DNA of 64,000 nucleotides from Phytoseiulus persimilis (taxonomy: Eukaryota > Arthropoda > Arachnida > Mesostigmata > Phytoseiidae): assembly GCA_037576195.1 (NCBI GenBank), contig CM075101.1, forward strand, positions 34,596,001 to 34,660,000, given 5' to 3'. The notes beneath the pieces are model-generated. The model made no database searches. It was not told where the DNA came from and was given only the letters and a program-made list of their open reading frames with translations. Below, in pieces: positions 59,060 through 64,000 of the stretch; positions within the stretch are counted from its first letter, which is position 1, and the number at the start of each line of letters is the position of its first letter. The translations under genes and the position numbers were made by a program.

Positions 59060-62000
59060 AGGATAGAATTAGCTAGAAGCTAGAACTCATCTCAACGTTC
59101 TCGGTCGAAGGGGGCGATGTGTGGTCGGGTGGAAGGCCACACGGAAGGCGAAGGAGGGGATGACGACAAGCGTTTCTTTGACCAAAAACATAGAGCGGCC
59201 ACTAATGGTGATCCCTGAGGACAAAAGCGACAGTGTAACAGTCTGGCTAACCCGCGCGTTCCACTCGTCGGCTCCCCGCTTCGTCCTCGTCCTGTTGTGA
59301 CCGTCGGCTGTGAGGCTTTCCAGGCTATTCAGGCTTCCGTTGGCTCTCGTTTTGGCTTCCGTTGAATACCCATCGTGACTTTTTTTTCCTCTGAACTTAG
59401 CTCGCGATTCACCACTAATCCGTTTAGGAAGCCACGGAAAACTTCCCTTTTGTTCGGGTATGTTTCGGGAATATCGCGGCTCCCGCGGTTGGTCACTCCA
59501 AGAGGCACCAAGAAGTGGACCGAGTGAGGAACCAAGCGAACGATGAAGCAAAGCTTTCGCACTCCCGAGAGCGCTCCGTACTCAAACTTCTTCCTTCCTT
59601 CCGCTCAGATGGTAGGGTTGGAAGAAATCAATGGAAACTGCGGGAGAGGAGAAAAACAAGCTCTGGACCGAGTCCGACAGACAGCGGAGTTTGTCAACTG
59701 GAGAGGCCCCGACACTTGCGCAGAGGGCCTTGTCCCTCTCAAGGACCCTCCTAGATTGGTTGTTAGGAACACGACTCCACCCTTCTCCTCCTCTTCCTTC
59801 CAATATTACAACAAGCAAGCGAGAAGGTTGGCGAGTGAGCCGTCAAACAGACCCAGATTGAATCAATCTTTGTCTTGTTCTCACGCGAGCGTGGATCCTT
59901 TCACACACGTTCTGCTCGGTTTCCTTGATGCGAACGGCAGCTCGTCTCTGCGCAATCATCGATCCTGAACGGTTCTGTTACGTTCGATCGGAGAGACGAG
60001 ATGAACTGTTCGCCGACTGGTCATGGAGGTTGATTCTGGAAAAGTGCGTTATGTTTGATGGTGCCTTCATGTTGGTAATTGGGCGCAGTCCGTTTTCGAA
60101 CCGTCCAGATCTAGATGGCTGACAGCTCAGCAGATTCACCACAGCGGAATCGACGGTTCCGGTTGAGGAGTCAGATCGCGAGCGATATCTTCGATCCATG
60201 TGATGAACTCCGGCCGGGGAACATCGGAAGCCAGTCATCAAATGAACACATGAAAAAGGCAATGGAGATCGAGCCAAGTGGGGGCTTCAAGCATACTTCG
60301 GGACCGCTAACAAAATTACCGTCACACGGGAATCGAATGAGCGCTCAGACAGATGATAGTTTATGCATTCGGTCTGGCCAGGCGTGAGCCCCGCCGATCC
60401 GTTCGGGAGTTAAATTAGGAAGACACAGCAGCTCACACGCTGTTTTAGCGGCGTCGAGATCATGGCTTTAAGAATTAACTTTGTGATCTGTTGGAGCTCT
60501 GACATGATGCCGCTTGAAACAAAGCTGTTGGAGACGTCGCTGCAATGGGACAGATTTTGAACCGTTTGCCCGACTCTTCTCCTAATATTGGCCACATCGA
60601 CTGCATGCCATGGTCATCCGTATGCAAGATGCTGACGGCACATCCGTCCGCATTTCTAACAGCTTTTCAACCGCCTGGGGCTCAGTTTTTCGTCTCGCTG
60701 CTCTGGATTTCTCCCTCCCGCTATTCGTTCGGTTGATGTGGCCGCTGGTGACTTTAATCTGAGGTGGGCGCTGCGAATGAATCGCCTCAGGCGACCCAGT
60801 TCAAGTCTTCAAGATCTTGACAATTTCGCTTGGCCAGCACGATGCGCCCACTACGCCCGTTGAAGCTCCGATAGGTGCACCGCTGTGTGAACAGGAGAAC
60901 TTATGCGATCCCGTCAAATGCGCCTTCTCTCGCGCACGCTTCTGAGCTGAGTGTTTCTGGAGTTGTTCAACACTAAACTTTCGAGCGTGTGGGGCGATCG
61001 CTCCCTCTCGTTGTTCTTCGGCGCTCCCGTGTTTCCGCACGCCTTCCTCAACTTTCTTTCTGCACAGTTTCAGCCCCAAGAAATCCCGGCCCACTGATGC
61101 TTGAAATGCGCATAAGATTTTCATCGCAAGCCGAGGGTCTGAAGAGGGACATCCTTCGGTGAGGTCATTCCGACGAACGCTCGAATTTCGAAAGACACGA
61201 CGGACGAACGGACCTGCGAACGGACAGGCAGTGCATTTGCATTAAACTTAGGCCATGGAACGAGGGGACCGGACCGTGGAGACTCCTTTCAAAACCCTAT
61301 CTGCCTTGCCCGCTCCCGCGGTGGACCTCCGCGAGTCTCTGAGATACGAGAAGGTCGTTGCGACTGCTGTCTGTCGCAATATCGTTTCCGCCGTTGCGCT
61401 CGTCGCAGCTATCTCGCTTGCTCACAACCTCAGCTGGCGGCGCAGCACAAGTCGCTGAACGACCGTTGACGGAACCGGACTGAAGTAGATTCTCGACCGC
61501 TCACTGCCTTCTTCGTCAACCCCGGTCATCACTGACAACCTCAAGTATCTTATTCAGTGAGCAGCGGGCGAGCGGAAAACAAATGTAAGGGGCACGAAGC
61601 GAGACCGCTTGAGGATATGGTGCCCTGATGCCGTTGCGATGAACTCCGCAAAACATGAAACAAATGCAAGATATCTGAAACGTGAATCTCGAACACAGAA
61701 CGCGGGATTGGAAACGACCGCGAATCGATCCGTCCGCTTTTCCCGAAGGGGAGGGAGCGGAGAAGACAATCGGAGCGGGAACCGGGCCTGGGACAAATTC
61801 CCTACTCCCATCCTTCCTTGACCGGGCGCTCGTTGCCACGAGCAGATTTCGTCATTCCTACTCCCGGGCCGTTCCGTCCAACATATGAGGATGGAGAAAT
61901 AAGGCGAATAAGTTTCGGTTTCTTCCACGTAAATATCTGCATGGTTCCCTGGATAACATTGAGGGGACTCGGAACCATTTTTCCGGCCTGGTGGAAACAC

Positions 62001-64000
62001 ACAAGCAGCGCCGAACTTCCTTGAGGCTCGAGTCGGGCGACAATAACAGTGAGTTTTGGGAGAAAACCCGAGACGGACTTGACAAATGGACCGACGGACG
62101 AGGTAACCGACCCGCCAGGGGACTGACAACCGCTCCGCATGAAAGTTCGTAATAGAAGTACGAGAGTGGCGGGGAAGACCATTCGGGAGACCAGCTCAGA
62201 AGTTCGCTTGCCATCGGCAGTAATACTTTTCCCGTCGCAACTTCCATCTTCCTCCCTCAATCATGCTCCGCCTCCCAATCCATCCAGGCCGGGTGATCGA
62301 ATCGATTCCCGGGCACAGGCAGAAGTTCCGTCAGGAACAGAACATACATTGCTGTTCTGTATAAACAGCAATGAATCGAGAACGGCATCCGAGAACTTTG
62401 ATTCGCGACCACGTTTCCGCGTAGTTCTCCTGCCGGGAGCGGGAACTTCAGATTGTGTTCCCGTGTGGTTCCGAGAACGATGAGATGTCCTATTCATGGA
62501 GTACGACGAGGGGTTCTTCGGGACGCCAGAAAACCCATTCGCAACGGACAATCTCTCTGTATATAGAGCCCCGGGCAGACTCCGGAGCCTCGTAGACCGG
62601 TTTGGGTGTATGGCACGAAATTCTCGTGGAGGGCGAATGAATCGCGAGCAACTCTTGTCGATGTGCGATTCCTCGCGGATTCCAGGAGATGGTGGCGAGA
62701 AAGCAACAAATATATTTTCCCTATGCGTTCGATCGGCATAAATTCTCTATTCTTTCTTCGCGCTCTCCCTCTCACGGAGCTCGTCGCAACGTCTCCGCAA
62801 GCAATTCCACTACCATCGTTCGGCTTCGGCTGCTCCGTGCCGCACGGGGAGTAACCTGACCAGATATGCGCGAGTGAGTTGAAAATTCACTAGAAAGCTT
62901 TAGTTGAGCCCGGTTCTCCCAATCGTCAGCCTTTCTTCCCCCGGAGATCATGAGTCTCGACCGACTTCCGTACTACGCGATGGGACTTTCGTTTTTGAGG
63001 CGAGCAAGCCGTGGTCCCGATTCAGAGGGCAGAAAGCACCGTTGAACCTGATTCGGCCACCTTGAGATGCAAACTGTTTGTCAGTACGCATGCCTTCCGT
63101 GTTGACTCCACATTCCGTCATTGGCCCTGAGTCGATCATGTGCACATGGGCGAGGATGCCTTCCCATTCCCAGACGGAGCGGCTGATTGTTATGCGAAGC
63201 CACAAGTATGGTAGTCAAGCAGCCCGAAGAACTAGCCGGCCTCAAGGAAGGACCCACGGCCCATTTAATTCTCCAGTGGCGCGAAGTGACGATTCTACGC
63301 CTGAGCCGCGTTTCGCGTGAGCGGGTTGTTCGCGGCTCAACGGCATTTGGCGTTTTCCCCACCTTTTCAGGAAGACCTCGGAAAAGCGATTGAACTTCGC
63401 GGCACTTCATTGAGCGCGATCTCCATCATCTCTCCCCCCATGACAAACCGGTATCATGTTCTTTGAAAATTTATATCGGTCCACGTGTTTGCATTCTCGG
63501 AAACTTCAACGGATGGTTTGGCCGGGAAAAAAACGGCTCCGAGAATTCACCGACAATAGTCACCCTGTGTGCTTCGTAGACTCAGACCATGAGGAAAACG
63601 GCGGCCTGAGCTCGTATGATGACTGCTGTTTGAGATTTTCGCCGTCTCGTTCGGCCTGTTCGGTGTCAGTTTTCAATTTCGTTTCTGCTCTTCGTGTTCT
63701 AATGAGCCTATCATTCTGCTCACATATGATCATCAACGCGGGATAAGAAGCGGAGGAGAAGCAACGTCGATGAAGCTCGTGCGGGAGCTGCTTCTCGAGA
63801 GAAATCGAAGAACTTTCGGATTGGGCCTACTCAGCTCCAACAGGCCAACTCTTTGCGAAAAACTCTTCATCGAGTCGTGGTATCACAATGTTGAACTGGC
63901 GGTCGACGTTTGAGCGTTGAGTGATTTGCATAGCCCCCACTTCCTTGAGAGGCATCCCCGAGGCACGAGCCGGATTGAACCGTCCTATTCAGCAGCCCAG
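59060..64000. other. No recognised gene
   Basis: Frames up to about 190 codons (minus 61554-62129), with competing open frames on the other strand and no family match. Nothing here is supported as a gene. Confidence 0.4.

Overview
This is eukaryotic nuclear DNA, most likely from an arthropod. The composition looks close to half G+C. Coding sequence is broken into short exons with GT-AG introns, and there are microsatellites and remnants of animal-type DNA transposons. I see no operons, ribosome-binding sites or other bacterial features. A chelicerate such as a mite or tick is a guess from the compact introns and repeat flavour, not something the sequence proves.

The one gene I can identify with confidence is a neuroligin on the minus strand. 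It runs from an ATG at 39514 to a stop ending at 24562, with a polyadenylation signal at 24331-24336. I assembled thirteen coding exons by matching the family and checking every splice site and phase. They give an uninterrupted 929-codon frame plus stop: signal peptide, a cholinesterase-like ectodomain lacking the catalytic serine, a stalk, one membrane segment and a divergent cytoplasmic tail. Intron 1 is about 6.5 kb. Most other introns are small, including a 72-nt intron that keeps frame and a 59-nt intron with an apparent GC-AG boundary.

The rest is mostly non-coding or unrecognised. At 9522-10479 lies a compact hAT-type transposon with terminal inverted repeats, an 8-bp target duplication (one mismatch) and an intact CGGBP1-like zinc-finger reading frame. 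A family of 45-bp tandem repeats recurs at about 8.1, 20.5-20.9 and 57.4 kb; the first two loci sit inside larger composite elements of about 680 bp. A MITE-like palindrome lies at 17660-17838, a tRNA-like SINE fragment near 11.1 kb, and a decayed pogo/Tigger-type transposase near 58.4 kb.

Several open frames have coding-like codon choice but no family I recognise: 42295-43257 (+), 54494-55152 (-), 58694-59059 (-) and 37165-37499 (-, inside neuroligin intron 1). I list them as candidates only. Long stretches (1-7.7 kb, 11.2-17.6 kb, 39.6-42.2 kb, 43.3-54.4 kb, 59.1-64 kb) hold nothing I can name.
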